A stretch of DNA of 55,290 bases from NCBI RefSeq assembly GCF_023634765.1, contig NZ_JAMLFX010000005.1, forward strand, positions 227,847 through 283,136, given 5' to 3'. Positions within the stretch are counted from its first letter, which is position 1; every line of letters begins with the position of its first letter. The notes below the pieces were generated by a model. That model saw nothing but the letters and a program-made list of their open reading frames with translations, ran no database searches and had not been told where the DNA came from. Below are positions 7,315 to 16,347 of this stretch, in pieces. A program made the position numbers and the translations under genes. The stretch is from Pseudomonas sp. AKS31. Lineage in GTDB: Bacteria; Pseudomonadota; Gammaproteobacteria; Pseudomonadales; Pseudomonadaceae.

Positions 7315-7370
7315 GTCAAAGAGACAAGATGTAGTCGGGATGACTATAAGGCTCTTTGAGTCTTTATGAC
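7315..7370 (+). promoter_or_regulatory. Three NorR-type binding sites (GT-N7-AC)
   Basis: GTCAAAGAGAC (7315-7325), GTCGGGATGAC (7334-7344) and GTCTTTATGAC (7360-7370) all fit GT-N7-AC, the NorR core. All three share the fuller form AGTC-N5-GAC. Three sites upstream of the target promoter match the arrangement known for E. coli norVW. Confidence 0.75.
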
Positions 7371-7410
7371 TACGTAAACCTCAAATCATTGATTTATATG
7401 AATAAATTAG

Positions 7411-7428
7411 TTGGCACGAATACTGATA
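7411..7428 (+). promoter_or_regulatory. Sigma-54-like promoter of hmp
   Basis: TTGGCACG at 7411-7418 is a perfect -24 element. The -12 element is weak (CTGAT at 7423-7427 instead of TTGCA), but at the correct spacing. It is placed 41 bases after the last NorR site and 41 bases before the hmp ATG. Confidence 0.6.
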
Positions 7429-7468
7429 ACCCAAAGGTAACTTTTCCAAGAAGCTCAGGAGTCACCTT

Positions 7469-8650
7469 ATGCTTAGCGTTCAGGATCGTGCCATCGTCAA
7501 ATCCACCGTGCCTCTGCTGGAAAGCGGCGGTGAAGCGCTGATCACCCACTTCTATCGCATGATGCTCTCCGAATACCCGGAAGTCCGGCCGCTGTTTAAC
7601 CAGGCCCACCAGGCCAGCGGTGACCAGCCACGCGCCTTGGCCAATGGCGTGCTGATGTATGCGCGGCACATTGATCAACTCGATCAGTTGGGCGATCTGG
7701 TGGCGAAGATCATCAATAAGCACGTCGCCCTGCAGATCCTTCCGGAGCACTACCCGATTGTCGGCGCCTGCCTGCTGCGTGCGATTTCTGAAGTGCTTGG
7801 CGAAGAGATCGCCACACCGGAAGTGATGAGCGCGTGGGGCGCGGCTTATGGGCAACTGGCGGACATTCTGATCGGCGCCGAAACCGCGATTTACGACCAG
7901 AAAGAACACGCCGTCGGCGGCTGGCGCGGGGCGCGTGAGTTCATCGTCGCGGCCAGGGTCGAGGAAAGTGCGGAAATCGTTTCGTTCTACTTCGAGCCAG
8001 CAGACAAAGACCCGATTCTCGCGGCCGAACCGGGTCAGTACATTGGCATGAAGCTGATCCTTGATGGCGAGGAAATCCGCCGCAACTACTCGCTGTCGGC
8101 ACTGGCGAACAACGGTCAGTACCGCATCAGCGTCAAGCGCGAACCGGGTGGCCGGGCGTCCAACCACTTGCACGATCAACTGCAGGTCGGCGCCAGCATT
8201 CAACTGTTCCCGCCATCGGGCGAGTTCACCTTGACCGCCAGCGACAAACCGTTGGTGCTGATCAGTGGTGGTGTTGGCATTACGCCGACCTTGGCAATGC
8301 TTGAAGCGGCGCTGGAAACCGAGCGTCCGGTGCACTTTATCCACTGCGCGCGCAATGGCCGCGTGCACGCGTTCCGCGACTGGATTGATGAGCTGGCGGC
8401 GCGTCATCCGCAACTCAAGCGTTTTTACTGCTATGCCGAAGATGACGGCGTGAGCCCGGCGGCGGACAAGGTCGGGATGCTGGATCAGGCGCTGCTGGGC
8501 GAGTGGTTGCCGGCTCAGCGTGATGTCGACGCTTACTTCCTTGGGCCGAAGGGATTCATGGGGGCGATCAAGCGCCATCTGAAAGCCTTGGGTGTGCCTG
8601 AGAAGCAGAGTCGTTATGAGTTCTTCGGGCCGGCTGCGGCTTTGGAATAA
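7469..8650 (+). CDS. hmp: Flavohemoprotein, nitric oxide dioxygenase
   Basis: The protein has 393 residues, the normal length. The globin domain (1-140) has Y29, Q53 and the proximal heme ligand H85 (NKHVALQI). The FAD domain has RRNYSLS, and the NAD(P)H domain has GGVGITP followed by the C-terminal YEFFGP. It converts NO and O2 to nitrate with NAD(P)H in the cytosol, protecting the bo3 oxidase and other targets from NO. It is divergent from norR, with three NorR sites and a sigma-54-like promoter between them, so NO-dependent induction is expected. AGGAG lies about 8 bases before the ATG. A REP pair follows the stop codon. Confidence 0.95.
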   Translation: MLSVQDRAIVKSTVPLLESGGEALITHFYRMMLSEYPEVRPLFNQAHQASGDQPRALANGVLMYARHIDQLDQLGDLVAKIINKHVALQILPEHYPIVGACLLRAISEVLGEEIATPEVMSAWGAAYGQLADILIGAETAIYDQKEHAVGGWRGAREFIVAARVEESAEIVSFYFEPADKDPILAAEPGQYIGMKLILDGEEIRRNYSLSALANNGQYRISVKREPGGRASNHLHDQLQVGASIQLFPPSGEFTLTASDKPLVLISGGVGITPTLAMLEAALETERPVHFIHCARNGRVHAFRDWIDELAARHPQLKRFYCYAEDDGVSPAADKVGMLDQALLGEWLPAQRDVDAYFLGPKGFMGAIKRHLKALGVPEKQSRYEFFGPAAALE

Positions 8651-8671
8651 TTCAGAACCGGGTTGCCTTCA

Positions 8672-8744
8672 TTCGCGAGCAGGCTCGCTCCCACAGGATT
8701 TGTGTTCGACGCAGATCCAATGTGGGAGCGAGCCTGCTCGCGAA
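8672..8744. repeat. REP palindrome pair (CGAGCAGGCTCGC type)
   Basis: Perfect 24-base arms (8672-8695 and 8721-8744; the left begins TTCGCGAGCAGGCTCGCTCC) flank a 25-base centre. It lies 22 bases after the hmp stop and may stabilise the 3' end of the transcript. Confidence 0.9.
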
Positions 8745-8868
8745 GGCCGTTACGCGGTGCTGATTCTTAAAAAGTGTTTAAAGGTTAATCGTTTCTTAAC
8801 CGGTTTATCGTTTATTCCCCGATGCTGATGATAGGCGCTCGTTCGTTTACATGATCAGGATCGCCCCC

Positions 8869-9429
8869 ATGTCGCATTTCATCTTCGCCCGTCGTTTCAG
8901 CTTTGCAGCCATCGGTCTTTCGGTCGCGTGGCTGGCCAGCCCGTTTGCTGCTGCCGAATCTGCCTTGATAAAGCCGCAGACGCTGATCGTCGATCAGAGC
9001 CTGCCGAAGGCGCAGGTAGAAGCCATGACCCTGGCCGCGCGGCGTTATGGCAGTTTCTGGAATTCCGGTGAAGAGGCGTTGGCCGTAGCGGCGTTGTCGC
9101 CGCAGTTTGTCGACCAGACGCCGCCCGAAGGTCGGGTGCAGGGGCCGACCGGGCCGTTGCTGGCGTCGAAGTTCTTTCGCACGGCTGTTCCGGACTTGAG
9201 TTGCGACATCGAGCAAATGATCATCGCCGGTGATCGCGTGGTGGTGCATCTGCACTTTCGCGGGCACTTCAGCGGTACGTTCAAGGCTCTCAAAGGGCAG
9301 GGCCAGCGTGTAGACTTCCGGGCAACCGATATCTATCAGATCGACAACGGTCGCATCGCGGCCAATTGGCATATCGAAGACAACATCAGCTTGATGGCGC
9401 AACTGCAGGCGCAGCCGCCATCCAGCTGA
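8869..9429 (+). CDS. Exported SnoaL-like (ester cyclase / NTF2-fold) protein
   Basis: The protein has 186 residues. A Sec signal peptide (RRFSFAAIGLSVAWLASPFAAA, cleavage near AAAES) precedes an NTF2-like fold. The fold shows the pattern of SnoaL-type ester cyclases: WNSGEEALAVAALSPQFVDQTP, then RVVVHLHFRGHFSGTF and IYQIDNGRIAANWHIEDN. Members of this superfamily bind small hydrophobic molecules; the substrate cannot be told from sequence, and the exported location is less usual for it. ATG at 8869 is preferred over 8851 because AGGA lies 8 bases before it. dsbB follows 25 bases later on the same strand, so the two may be co-transcribed. Confidence 0.75.
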   Translation: MSHFIFARRFSFAAIGLSVAWLASPFAAAESALIKPQTLIVDQSLPKAQVEAMTLAARRYGSFWNSGEEALAVAALSPQFVDQTPPEGRVQGPTGPLLASKFFRTAVPDLSCDIEQMIIAGDRVVVHLHFRGHFSGTFKALKGQGQRVDFRATDIYQIDNGRIAANWHIEDNISLMAQLQAQPPSS

Positions 9430-9454
9430 ACCATGGACATATAAGGGAAACGCG

Positions 9455-9964
9455 ATGAGCGAGGAAACGATTCGACTGGGACGTGAGCGGCGCTTTCTGG
9501 TGTTGCTGGGCATCATCTGCCTGGCACTGATCGGTGGTGCGCTGTACATGCAGATCGTGCTCGGCGAGGCGCCGTGCCCACTGTGCATTTTGCAGCGCTA
9601 CGCGTTGCTGCTGATCGCGCTGTTCGCGTTCATCGGCGCAGCCATGCGCACGCGCCGCAGCATCACCGCATTCGAAGTGCTGGTGGTGATCTGCGCGGTT
9701 GCCGGGGCCGGTGTGGCCGGGCATCACGTGTACACCCAGTTCTACCCGGCGGTGAGCTGCGGCATCGATGTGCTGCAGCCGATTGTCGATGACCTGCCGC
9801 TTGCGAAGATCTTCCCGCTTGGCTTCCAGGTCGACGGTTTCTGCTCGACGCCGTACCCGCCGATCCTCGGTCTGTCGTTGGCACAATGGGCATTGCTGGC
9901 GTTCGTGCTGGTGGTGATTCTGGTCCCGCTGCTGACCTCGCGTAACCGAAAAGCACTGCGCTGA
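9455..9964 (+). CDS. dsbB: Disulfide bond formation protein B
   Basis: This is an inner-membrane quinone reductase of 169 residues that reoxidises DsbA. Four hydrophobic segments are visible. The first periplasmic loop has the redox pair C41-P-L-C44, and the second has C102 and C130, the two pairs needed for electron transfer from DsbA to ubiquinone. Arg48 next to the first pair (CILQRYA) is also kept. AAGGGAAA precedes the ATG. It follows the SnoaL-like gene closely and ends in an intrinsic terminator. Placing it before the quinol oxidase operon is suggestive but not evidence of co-regulation. Confidence 0.93.
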   Translation: MSEETIRLGRERRFLVLLGIICLALIGGALYMQIVLGEAPCPLCILQRYALLLIALFAFIGAAMRTRRSITAFEVLVVICAVAGAGVAGHHVYTQFYPAVSCGIDVLQPIVDDLPLAKIFPLGFQVDGFCSTPYPPILGLSLAQWALLAFVLVVILVPLLTSRNRKALR

Positions 9965-9994
9965 GTCAACTAATCGGCTGTCTGGCCGATACAG

Positions 9995-10036
9995 AAAACG
10001 CCTCGATTTGCGTATCAGCATGTCGGGGCGTTTTGC
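9995..10036 (+). terminator. Intrinsic terminator of dsbB
   Basis: The stem AAAACGCCTCGA (9995-10006) pairs with TCGGGGCGTTTT (10023-10034) around a 16-base loop, and the 3' arm ends in TTTT. The long loop makes it moderate in strength. Confidence 0.65.
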
Positions 10037-10789
10037 ATTTCGAGGTGTTTGTGAAAACACCGTGACGGGTGGCAAGGAAGGGTGTGGCAAGTGTGCGACA
10101 TGTTGTCACACGCGCCGTGTCGCAGGCCGCTTCGATGACGCGGAATTGGTCGTTGTTACAAAAAAGGATTGGTCAGTTTCAGGGTTTTTTGGCTTTAGCA
10201 CGCGAGTGCCAGAGCAGGCAGTTTTAACAAGCGCTGGCAGATGGCCAAAAGCCTTGGGTTATCGGGCTTTGCGCTGTTCCAGCGTTCGGAAAAGGCCTTC
10301 GGAGCTGTCTGAACTGACGCGGGTACACCCACAATTTTTGGTGTTTTTGTTGAGAATCTATTTCGATAACATGTGGAACTTTTGCAAAAATGGTGATGCA
10401 TTGTTGCTCGAACGGATAAAAATTATTTCGGGATAAGACATGGTGTATAGGGCGCTACCTATCTACAATCGCCCGCACTGAATTCCCGGCACTGTTCAGC
10501 CTTTATTAAGGAGGCGAGCAGGAAGTCGGGTGTCGAGTGAGTCGAAAGGCTTTCAAGACACCCAGGTGTCGGTGCCTTCCAACTTTCCGCACCAAATGGA
10601 ATTGGTCTGTAACAAGGCCTTTGACCACGAATTCGAATAAGAACTGACCGCTGTCCCAGGTTTTGTCGAGCGTCTGACGCGCGACGGGCGGCCCTTATTC
10701 AATCCAAAGAAAATGCCAACCCTTGGCAGGGTGAAGTGTTGGCGATCAAAACCCAACTGCATTGCGCAAGCTGCTTTAGAGGTCGTGAG
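10037..10789 (+). other. Long gap before cyoA with no supported gene
   Basis: About 750 bases have no convincing coding frame. Frames that exist here lack a ribosome binding site and family features. Base composition is visibly more AT-rich in 10330-10440 than around it. TACAAT at 10464-10469 is a possible -10 for the cyo operon. GTGTGCGACATG/TTGTCACAC near 10090-10110 forms an imperfect hairpin. An unrecognised small RNA or a long 5' leader is possible. Confidence 0.4.
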
Positions 10790-11731
10790 ATGAGTAAAAA
10801 CAGGTACCCCAGATTACTAGGCCTAGTGCCGCTGCTCGGCACGTTGTTGCTGGGAGGCTGCAACATGACCTTGCTCAATCCAACGGGCCAGGTTGGCCTG
10901 GAACAGCGAAACCTGATCATCACCGCGACCCTGCTGATGCTGTTGGTCGTCGTGCCGGTTATCGTCATGACCTTCCTGTTCGCCTGGAAGTACCGCGCGT
11001 CGAACAAGAACGCCGTCTACACCCCGAAATGGTCGCACTCGACCAAGATCGAAGTGGCAGTCTGGACCATCCCGGTCCTGATCATCATTGCCCTGGGTTA
11101 CATCACCTACATTTCGACCCACGAACTGGACCCGTATCGTCCGATTCAATCCGACGTCAAGCCAGTGACCATCGAAGTGGTCGCGCTGGACTGGAAGTGG
11201 CTGTTCATCTACCCGGAACAAGGCATCGCCACGGTCAACAAGATCGTGTTCCCGGCGCACACGCCCATCAACTTCAAGATCACCTCTGACGCTGTGATGA
11301 ACTCGTTCTTCATCCCGGGTCTGGGCGGCCAGATCTACGCGATGGCGGGCATGCAGACCAAGCTGCACCTGATCGCTGACCGCAACGCTGAAATGGACGG
11401 TATCTCCGCCAACTACAGCGGCGCGGGTTTCACCGGTATGAAATTCAAGGCTATCTCCACCACTCAGGAAGATTTCGACGCCTGGGTAAGTGAAGTCAAG
11501 AAGTCACCTAAACAGCTTGATCAAGCTGAATACGCGGCCCTTGCCAAACCGAGCCAGAACAACCCAGTCGAGCTCTACTCCTCGGTCACGCCGAACCAGT
11601 TCCAGATCATCGTCGACAAGTACGAAGGTATGAAGCCGGGCAAGCCGCTGAAGCACGAGAAGAAAGAGAAAGAAGTGGCGGCCACGGAAATTGACTCGAG
11701 TTCGCATTCAGCTGCCGGGGCAGAGGAGTAA
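10790..11731 (+). CDS. cyoA: Cytochrome bo3 ubiquinol oxidase subunit II
   Basis: The protein has 313 residues. A lipoprotein signal (LLGTLLLGGC, lipobox LGGC) is followed by two membrane helices (about 40-65 and 85-110) and a periplasmic cupredoxin domain (VVALDWKWLFIYPEQGIATVN). The CuA ligands of cytochrome c oxidases are absent, as expected of a quinol oxidase. The C-terminus is extended and charged (KHEKKEKEVAATEIDSSS). ATG at 10790 is chosen because it begins the signal peptide directly and AGAGGT lies 6 bases upstream. First gene of cyoABCDE; cyoB follows after 3 bases. Confidence 0.95.
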   Translation: MSKNRYPRLLGLVPLLGTLLLGGCNMTLLNPTGQVGLEQRNLIITATLLMLLVVVPVIVMTFLFAWKYRASNKNAVYTPKWSHSTKIEVAVWTIPVLIIIALGYITYISTHELDPYRPIQSDVKPVTIEVVALDWKWLFIYPEQGIATVNKIVFPAHTPINFKITSDAVMNSFFIPGLGGQIYAMAGMQTKLHLIADRNAEMDGISANYSGAGFTGMKFKAISTTQEDFDAWVSEVKKSPKQLDQAEYAALAKPSQNNPVELYSSVTPNQFQIIVDKYEGMKPGKPLKHEKKEKEVAATEIDSSSHSAAGAEE

Positions 11732-11734
11732 ACG

Positions 11735-13765
11735 ATGTTTGGTAAATTAAGTTGGGAAGCAGTCCCATTCCACGAGCCGATCGTGATGGTGACCATCGCC
11801 ATGATCGCCCTCGGTGGTCTGGCGCTGTTCGCTGCAATCACCTACTTCAAGAAGTGGACCTACTTGTGGACCGAGTGGCTGACTTCGGTCGACCACAAGA
11901 AAATCGGCGTGATGTACATCATCGTCGCCATGGTCATGCTGCTGCGCGGTTTTGCCGACGCCATCATGATGCGTACCCAGTTGGCCATGGCCACCGAGGG
12001 TTCGCCTGGCTACCTGCCACCTGAACACTATGACCAGATCTTCACCGCTCACGGTGTGATCATGATCATCTTCATGGCGATGCCATTCTTCACCGGCCTG
12101 ATGAACCTTGCAGTGCCGCTGCAGATCGGCGCGCGTGACGTTGCGTTCCCGTTCCTGAACTCCCTGAGCTTCTGGCTGCTGGTGTCCGGCGTTGTGCTGA
12201 TCAACCTGTCCCTGGGCGTCGGCGAATTCGCCAAGACCGGTTGGGTTGCCTATCCACCGCTGTCGGGTCTGCAATACAGCCCTGGCGTGGGTATGGACTA
12301 CTACATCTGGGCGCTACAGCTATCCGGGTTAGGTACGACGTTAACGGGGGTTAACTTCCTCGCGACCGTACTGAAAATGCGTACCCCTGGCATGAAACTG
12401 ATGGACATGCCGATCTTCACCTGGACCTGCACCTGGGCAAACGTTCTGATCGTGGCTTCGTTCCCGATCCTGACCGCTACCCTGGCACTGCTGACCCTTG
12501 ACCGTTACATGGATTTCCACATTTTCACCAATGAACTTGGTGGCAATCCAATGATGTACGTCAACCTGTTCTGGGCCTGGGGCCACCCTGAGGTTTACAT
12601 CCTGATCCTGCCGGCCTTCGGCATCTTCTCGGAAGTGATCTCGGCGTTCACCGGCAAGAAACTGTTCGGCCACCACTCGATGATCTACGCCTCGGGCGCG
12701 ATCTCGGTACTGGGCTTCATGGTTTGGCTGCACCACTTCTTCACCATGGGTTCGGGTGCCAGCGTCAACGCCTTCTTCGGTCTGGCGACGATGCTGATTT
12801 CCATCCCGACGGGTGTGAAGCTGTTCAACTGGCTGTTCACCATCTACCAGGGCCGTCTGCGCTTCACCAGCCAGGTTCTGTGGACCCTGGGCTTCATGGT
12901 GACCTTCGCCATCGGCGGCATGACCGGCGTACTGCTGGCCATCCCGGGTGCTGACTTCGTGCTGCACAACAGCCTGTTCGTGATCGCGCACTTCCACAAC
13001 GTGATCATCGGCGGTGCGGTATTCGGTTACATCGCTGGTTTCGCGTTCTACTTCCCGAAAGCGTTCGGCTTCAAGCTGCACGAAGGCTGGGGTAAAGCAG
13101 CGTTCTGGTTCTGGATCTCGGGCTTCTTCGTCGCGTTCATGCCGCTCTATGCACTGGGCTTCATGGGCATGACCCGTCGTCTGAACGCCACCACCAACCC
13201 TGAGTGGGTACCGTACCTGTACGTTGCCATGTTCGGTGCGGTGATGATCGCTGTCGGTATCGCCTGCCAACTGATCCAGCTGTACGTCAGTGTGCGCGAC
13301 CGCAACAAGCCAGAGAACGTTTGCGATCACGGTGACCCGTGGAATGCACACACCCTGGAATGGTCGACCTCGTCGCCACCTCCGTTCTACAACTTTGCTG
13401 TGCTGCCTAAGGCTGACTGCATCGACCCGTTCACCGAAGCCAAGGAAAACGGTACTGCGTACCAGCGTCCGGCCAAGTACGAGCCGATCCACATGCCGAA
13501 CAACACCGCCACTGGCGTGGTGATGGGCGCACTGTTGACCGTCTTCGGTTTCGCGATGATCTGGCACATCTGGTGGTTGGCGATCGCCAGCCTGGCCGGC
13601 ACCGTCATCTACTTCGTGATCCACGCTGCACGTGACGACCAGGGCTATATGGTTCCGGTTGAAACGATCGAGCGCATCGAAGCCGAGCAGCACAAGCGTC
13701 TGGTTGCGGCAGGGAAAATCCCGGCCGGTGCCACCCGTGTTGAAACCTCGTTGGAACAGGCTTAA
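11735..13765 (+). CDS. cyoB: Cytochrome bo3 ubiquinol oxidase subunit I
   Basis: The protein has 676 residues and carries the heme-copper active site. Visible ligands are H106 and H421 (low-spin heme b), H419 (heme o3), and H284, H333 and H334 (CuB), with Y288 cross-linked to H284. The proton channel residue E286 is in the sequence GHPEVY. R71 and D75 (LLRGFAD) of the quinone site are present. It reduces O2 to water with ubiquinol and pumps protons across the inner membrane. GAGGAG lies 6 bases before the ATG. It is translated from the same message as cyoA and cyoC. Confidence 0.97.
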   Translation: MFGKLSWEAVPFHEPIVMVTIAMIALGGLALFAAITYFKKWTYLWTEWLTSVDHKKIGVMYIIVAMVMLLRGFADAIMMRTQLAMATEGSPGYLPPEHYDQIFTAHGVIMIIFMAMPFFTGLMNLAVPLQIGARDVAFPFLNSLSFWLLVSGVVLINLSLGVGEFAKTGWVAYPPLSGLQYSPGVGMDYYIWALQLSGLGTTLTGVNFLATVLKMRTPGMKLMDMPIFTWTCTWANVLIVASFPILTATLALLTLDRYMDFHIFTNELGGNPMMYVNLFWAWGHPEVYILILPAFGIFSEVISAFTGKKLFGHHSMIYASGAISVLGFMVWLHHFFTMGSGASVNAFFGLATMLISIPTGVKLFNWLFTIYQGRLRFTSQVLWTLGFMVTFAIGGMTGVLLAIPGADFVLHNSLFVIAHFHNVIIGGAVFGYIAGFAFYFPKAFGFKLHEGWGKAAFWFWISGFFVAFMPLYALGFMGMTRRLNATTNPEWVPYLYVAMFGAVMIAVGIACQLIQLYVSVRDRNKPENVCDHGDPWNAHTLEWSTSSPPPFYNFAVLPKADCIDPFTEAKENGTAYQRPAKYEPIHMPNNTATGVVMGALLTVFGFAMIWHIWWLAIASLAGTVIYFVIHAARDDQGYMVPVETIERIEAEQHKRLVAAGKIPAGATRVETSLEQA

Positions 13766-13768
13766 ACC

Positions 13769-14392
13769 ATGTCGAACTTAGTGACCAATGTTGGACACGC
13801 CCATGGTGACCATGGGCACGATGACCATCACCACGACTCGGGCGAGATGACCGTATACGGTTTCTGGCTCTACCTGATGACCGACTGCATTCTGTTTGCG
13901 TCGATCTTCGCGGTGTACGCAGTACTGGTAAACAACGTAGCCGGTGGCCCGTCGGGCCACGACATCTTCGAACTGCCATACGTGCTGGGCGAAACCGCTC
14001 TGCTGTTGTTCAGTTCGATCACCTACGGCTTCGCCATGCTGGCGTTGTACAAAGGCAAGAAGCAGGCGGTCCTGGGTTGGTTGTTCATGACCTTCCTGCT
14101 CGGCGCAGGCTTTATCGCCATGGAGATCAACGAGTTCCACCTGCTGATCTCCGAGGGCTTCGGTCCTAGCCGTTCGGGCTTCCTGTCCGCGTTCTTCACC
14201 CTGGTCGGTACCCACGGTCTGCACGTATCTGCGGGTCTGATCTGGATGGGCATCATGATGTACCAGGTCAACAAGCACGGCCTGACGGCGACCAACAAGA
14301 CCCGTCTGAGCTGCCTGAGCCTGTTCTGGCACTTCCTCGACGTGGTGTGGATCTGCGTATTCACCGTTGTTTACCTGATGGGGACTCTGTAA
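13769..14392 (+). CDS. cyoC: Cytochrome bo3 ubiquinol oxidase subunit III
   Basis: The protein has 207 residues with five hydrophobic segments, matching the family. The region [22 protein letters not shown] is typical of subunit III (given in part as EINEFHLL and GPSRSGF). The cytoplasmic N-terminus is strikingly histidine-rich ([14 protein letters not shown]), which could bind metal. The start is 3 bases after the cyoB stop, and the stop overlaps the cyoD start by one base (TAATG). Subunit III stabilises the oxidase and has no redox centre. Confidence 0.95.
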   Translation: MSNLVTNVGHAHGDHGHDDHHHDSGEMTVYGFWLYLMTDCILFASIFAVYAVLVNNVAGGPSGHDIFELPYVLGETALLLFSSITYGFAMLALYKGKKQAVLGWLFMTFLLGAGFIAMEINEFHLLISEGFGPSRSGFLSAFFTLVGTHGLHVSAGLIWMGIMMYQVNKHGLTATNKTRLSCLSLFWHFLDVVWICVFTVVYLMGTL

Positions 14393-14727
14393 TGGCTAAT
14401 GCACACTCCCATGACAGCCATGATGCTGGCCACGGCAGCGTAAAGTCGTACGCCATTGGCTTCATCCTGTCGGTGATCCTGACCGTGATTCCTTTTGGTC
14501 TGGTGATGTACCCGAGCCTGCCGAAGGCCACCACGCTGGCAATCGTTCTGTTGTTCGCCGTGATCCAGGTGATCGTTCACCTGTATTACTTCCTGCACCT
14601 GGACCGTTCCATTGCTCAGCGTAACAACGTGATTGCATTCGTCTTTACGGCGATCGTAATCGTGCTGCTGGTTGGCCTGTCGTTGTGGATCATGTTCAGC
14701 ATCCACACCTACATGATGGCGAAGTGA
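14392..14727 (+). CDS. cyoD: Cytochrome bo3 ubiquinol oxidase subunit IV
   Basis: The protein has 111 residues and three membrane helices. It contains the family segment VIQVIVHLYYFLHLD. The N-terminus is again His-rich (AHSHDSHDAGHG), as in cyoC. The ATG overlaps the cyoC stop (TAATG), indicating translational coupling. Subunit IV assists CuB incorporation and assembly. An upstream in-frame start at 14347 would run inside cyoC and is rejected. Confidence 0.94.
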   Translation: MANAHSHDSHDAGHGSVKSYAIGFILSVILTVIPFGLVMYPSLPKATTLAIVLLFAVIQVIVHLYYFLHLDRSIAQRNNVIAFVFTAIVIVLLVGLSLWIMFSIHTYMMAK

Positions 14728-14738
14728 GGTAAGACCCG

Positions 14739-15626
14739 ATGTCGCTCAAGCACTTTATCCAAATCACCAAACCGGGGATCATTTTCGGTAACGTGCTTTC
14801 TGTGGCAGGCGGGTTTTTCCTGGCCTCGAAAGGGCATGTGGATCTGGCGGTGTTTCTGGCTGCCATGATCGGTACATCCCTGGTTGTTGCCTCCGGTTGC
14901 GTGTTCAACAACTGCATCGACCGCGACATCGACCTGAAGATGGAACGCACTAAAAACCGGGTGCTGGTGCAGGGCTTGATCTCCCTGAAACTGGCCCTGG
15001 TCTATGCGACCATCCTTGGTGTTCTCGGCGTTGCGTTGTTGTACAAGGTGGCCAATCCGTTGGCCGCGCTGTTCGCGGTCATCGGCTTCATCATCTACGT
15101 CGGCTTCTACAGCCTGTACCTCAAGCGCAAGTCGGTTCACGGCACGCTGGTGGGCAGTCTGTCGGGCGCCATGCCGCCAGTGATCGGTTACGTCGCCGTC
15201 ACCAACAGCTTCGACATGGCCGCGCTGACGTTGCTGGTGATGTTCAGCCTGTGGCAGATGCCGCATTCCTACGCCATCGCGATCTTCCGCTTCAACGATT
15301 ACCTGGCCGCATCGATTCCGGTGCTGCCAGTGAAGCGCGGGATTCAAGTGGCCAAGAAGCACATCCTGCTCTACATCCTGGCGTTCCTCGTAGCGACCTT
15401 GATGCTGACCTTCAGCGGTTACGCTGGCATGAGCTACCTCGCAGTGGCTGCGGCCATGGGCATGTACTGGTTGTACATGGCCTGGACCGGCTACAAGGCA
15501 GTGGATGACACGGTCTGGGCACGCAAGCTGTTCGTGTTCTCGATCTTCACCATCACTGCATTGAGCGTCATGATGTCCCTGGACTTCAAGGTGCCTGCAG
15601 AGTTGCTGCTGACGTACGCGCCGTAA
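14739..15626 (+). CDS. cyoE: Protoheme IX farnesyltransferase (heme O synthase)
   Basis: This is an inner-membrane UbiA-superfamily prenyltransferase of 295 residues. It attaches a farnesyl group to heme b to make heme o for CyoB. The prenyl-diphosphate site N-x2-x-D-x3-D is visible as [15 protein letters not shown], and the second conserved region is YTL-like ([16 protein letters not shown]). Seven to nine hydrophobic segments follow. GAGGTAAGA lies before the ATG, 11 bases after cyoD. It ends the operon, followed by a strong terminator. Confidence 0.95.
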   Translation: MSLKHFIQITKPGIIFGNVLSVAGGFFLASKGHVDLAVFLAAMIGTSLVVASGCVFNNCIDRDIDLKMERTKNRVLVQGLISLKLALVYATILGVLGVALLYKVANPLAALFAVIGFIIYVGFYSLYLKRKSVHGTLVGSLSGAMPPVIGYVAVTNSFDMAALTLLVMFSLWQMPHSYAIAIFRFNDYLAASIPVLPVKRGIQVAKKHILLYILAFLVATLMLTFSGYAGMSYLAVAAAMGMYWLYMAWTGYKAVDDTVWARKLFVFSIFTITALSVMMSLDFKVPAELLLTYAP

Positions 15627-15644
15627 GGCTCAAAGGCTTGAAGA

Positions 15645-15682
15645 AAAACCCCGCACATCGAGAGATGTGCGGGGTTTTTTTG
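15645..15682 (+). terminator. Intrinsic terminator of cyoABCDE
   Basis: AAACCCCGCACATC and GATGTGCGGGGTTT form a near-perfect stem around a short GAGA-type loop. They are followed by a run of T. Confidence 0.93.
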
Positions 15683-15851
15683 TGATTATGGAAATCGAAG
15701 TGATTCTGTGGATGGCATAGGCAATAGACTGAATGAGCATGAAAAAAAGAATTTAGAAGCGAATTCGCCTAAAAAACTGTCATTTTTTACAGGTGAATAA
15801 TAGGGCGACTAGAAGGAAGCTATGACCTTGTTTTCTTAAGGAGCAACAATC

Positions 15852-16151
15852 ATGGTTTATGCGCAGAGTTCATTTTCAAACGTAAAAATTGACGAAGAAA
15901 TAGTGCTCATCGAAAAAGAGGGAGGTGCGCAGCGGCAAGGGATATTCAAAGGGGCTACGACGGATGGGGTAACAATCTATTGGACCACCTACGATAAGGA
16001 GTTCACCCTGAGTTATTCGAAGATGGGCGGGGTACTCGTCAAGGGAGGAGATAAGATTGTGAGGAGCAGGCTGAATGAGAATGGGACTGTCACTGCTCCA
16101 CCGTCCTTGAATAACAACCCTTATTCAATCACCAATCTGAAGGGTCAATAG
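15852..16151 (+). CDS. Small hypothetical protein, AT-rich gene
   Basis: The protein has 99 residues and I do not recognise it. It is predicted mainly beta-strand, with VKIDEEIVLIEKEGG, GATTDGVTIYWTTYDKEFTLSYSKMGG and a polar Asn-rich C-terminus. There is no signal peptide or membrane helix. AAGGAG stands 9 bases before the ATG, a strong ribosome binding site. The gene and the 150 bases before it are clearly less GC-rich than the cyo operon on the left and the RidA gene on the right, and use AT-ending codons more. This suggests recent acquisition. A weak terminator follows. Confidence 0.7.
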   Translation: MVYAQSSFSNVKIDEEIVLIEKEGGAQRQGIFKGATTDGVTIYWTTYDKEFTLSYSKMGGVLVKGGDKIVRSRLNENGTVTAPPSLNNNPYSITNLKGQ

Positions 16152-16176
16152 CCGCTCAACCTTATCGATCATCACG

Positions 16177-16212
16177 AAGCCCTGTATTTCAAAAGATAAT
16201 AGGGCTTTTTAG
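16177..16212 (+). terminator. Weak intrinsic terminator
   Basis: AAGCCCT (16177-16183) pairs with AGGGCTT (16201-16207), leaving a 17-base loop, and is followed by TTTAGTTTT. Short stem; moderate support. Confidence 0.5.
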
Positions 16213-16347
16213 TTTTCGCCGTTGCTTGCTCTGTATAAATCCCCTAGATTTGGATCCAACCATGCCAGTGATAGCGCCATGCCACTGGCCGCTGTTTGGC
16301 TGTCTTGACCTGCGGTTCTTCATGCACTGATCAAAAGGCTGGGCGAA

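Noticed and set aside
10008..10436. Reading frame of 142 codons before cyoA
   Set aside because: It starts inside the dsbB terminator loop, has no ribosome binding site and shows no family features or codon bias like its neighbours.
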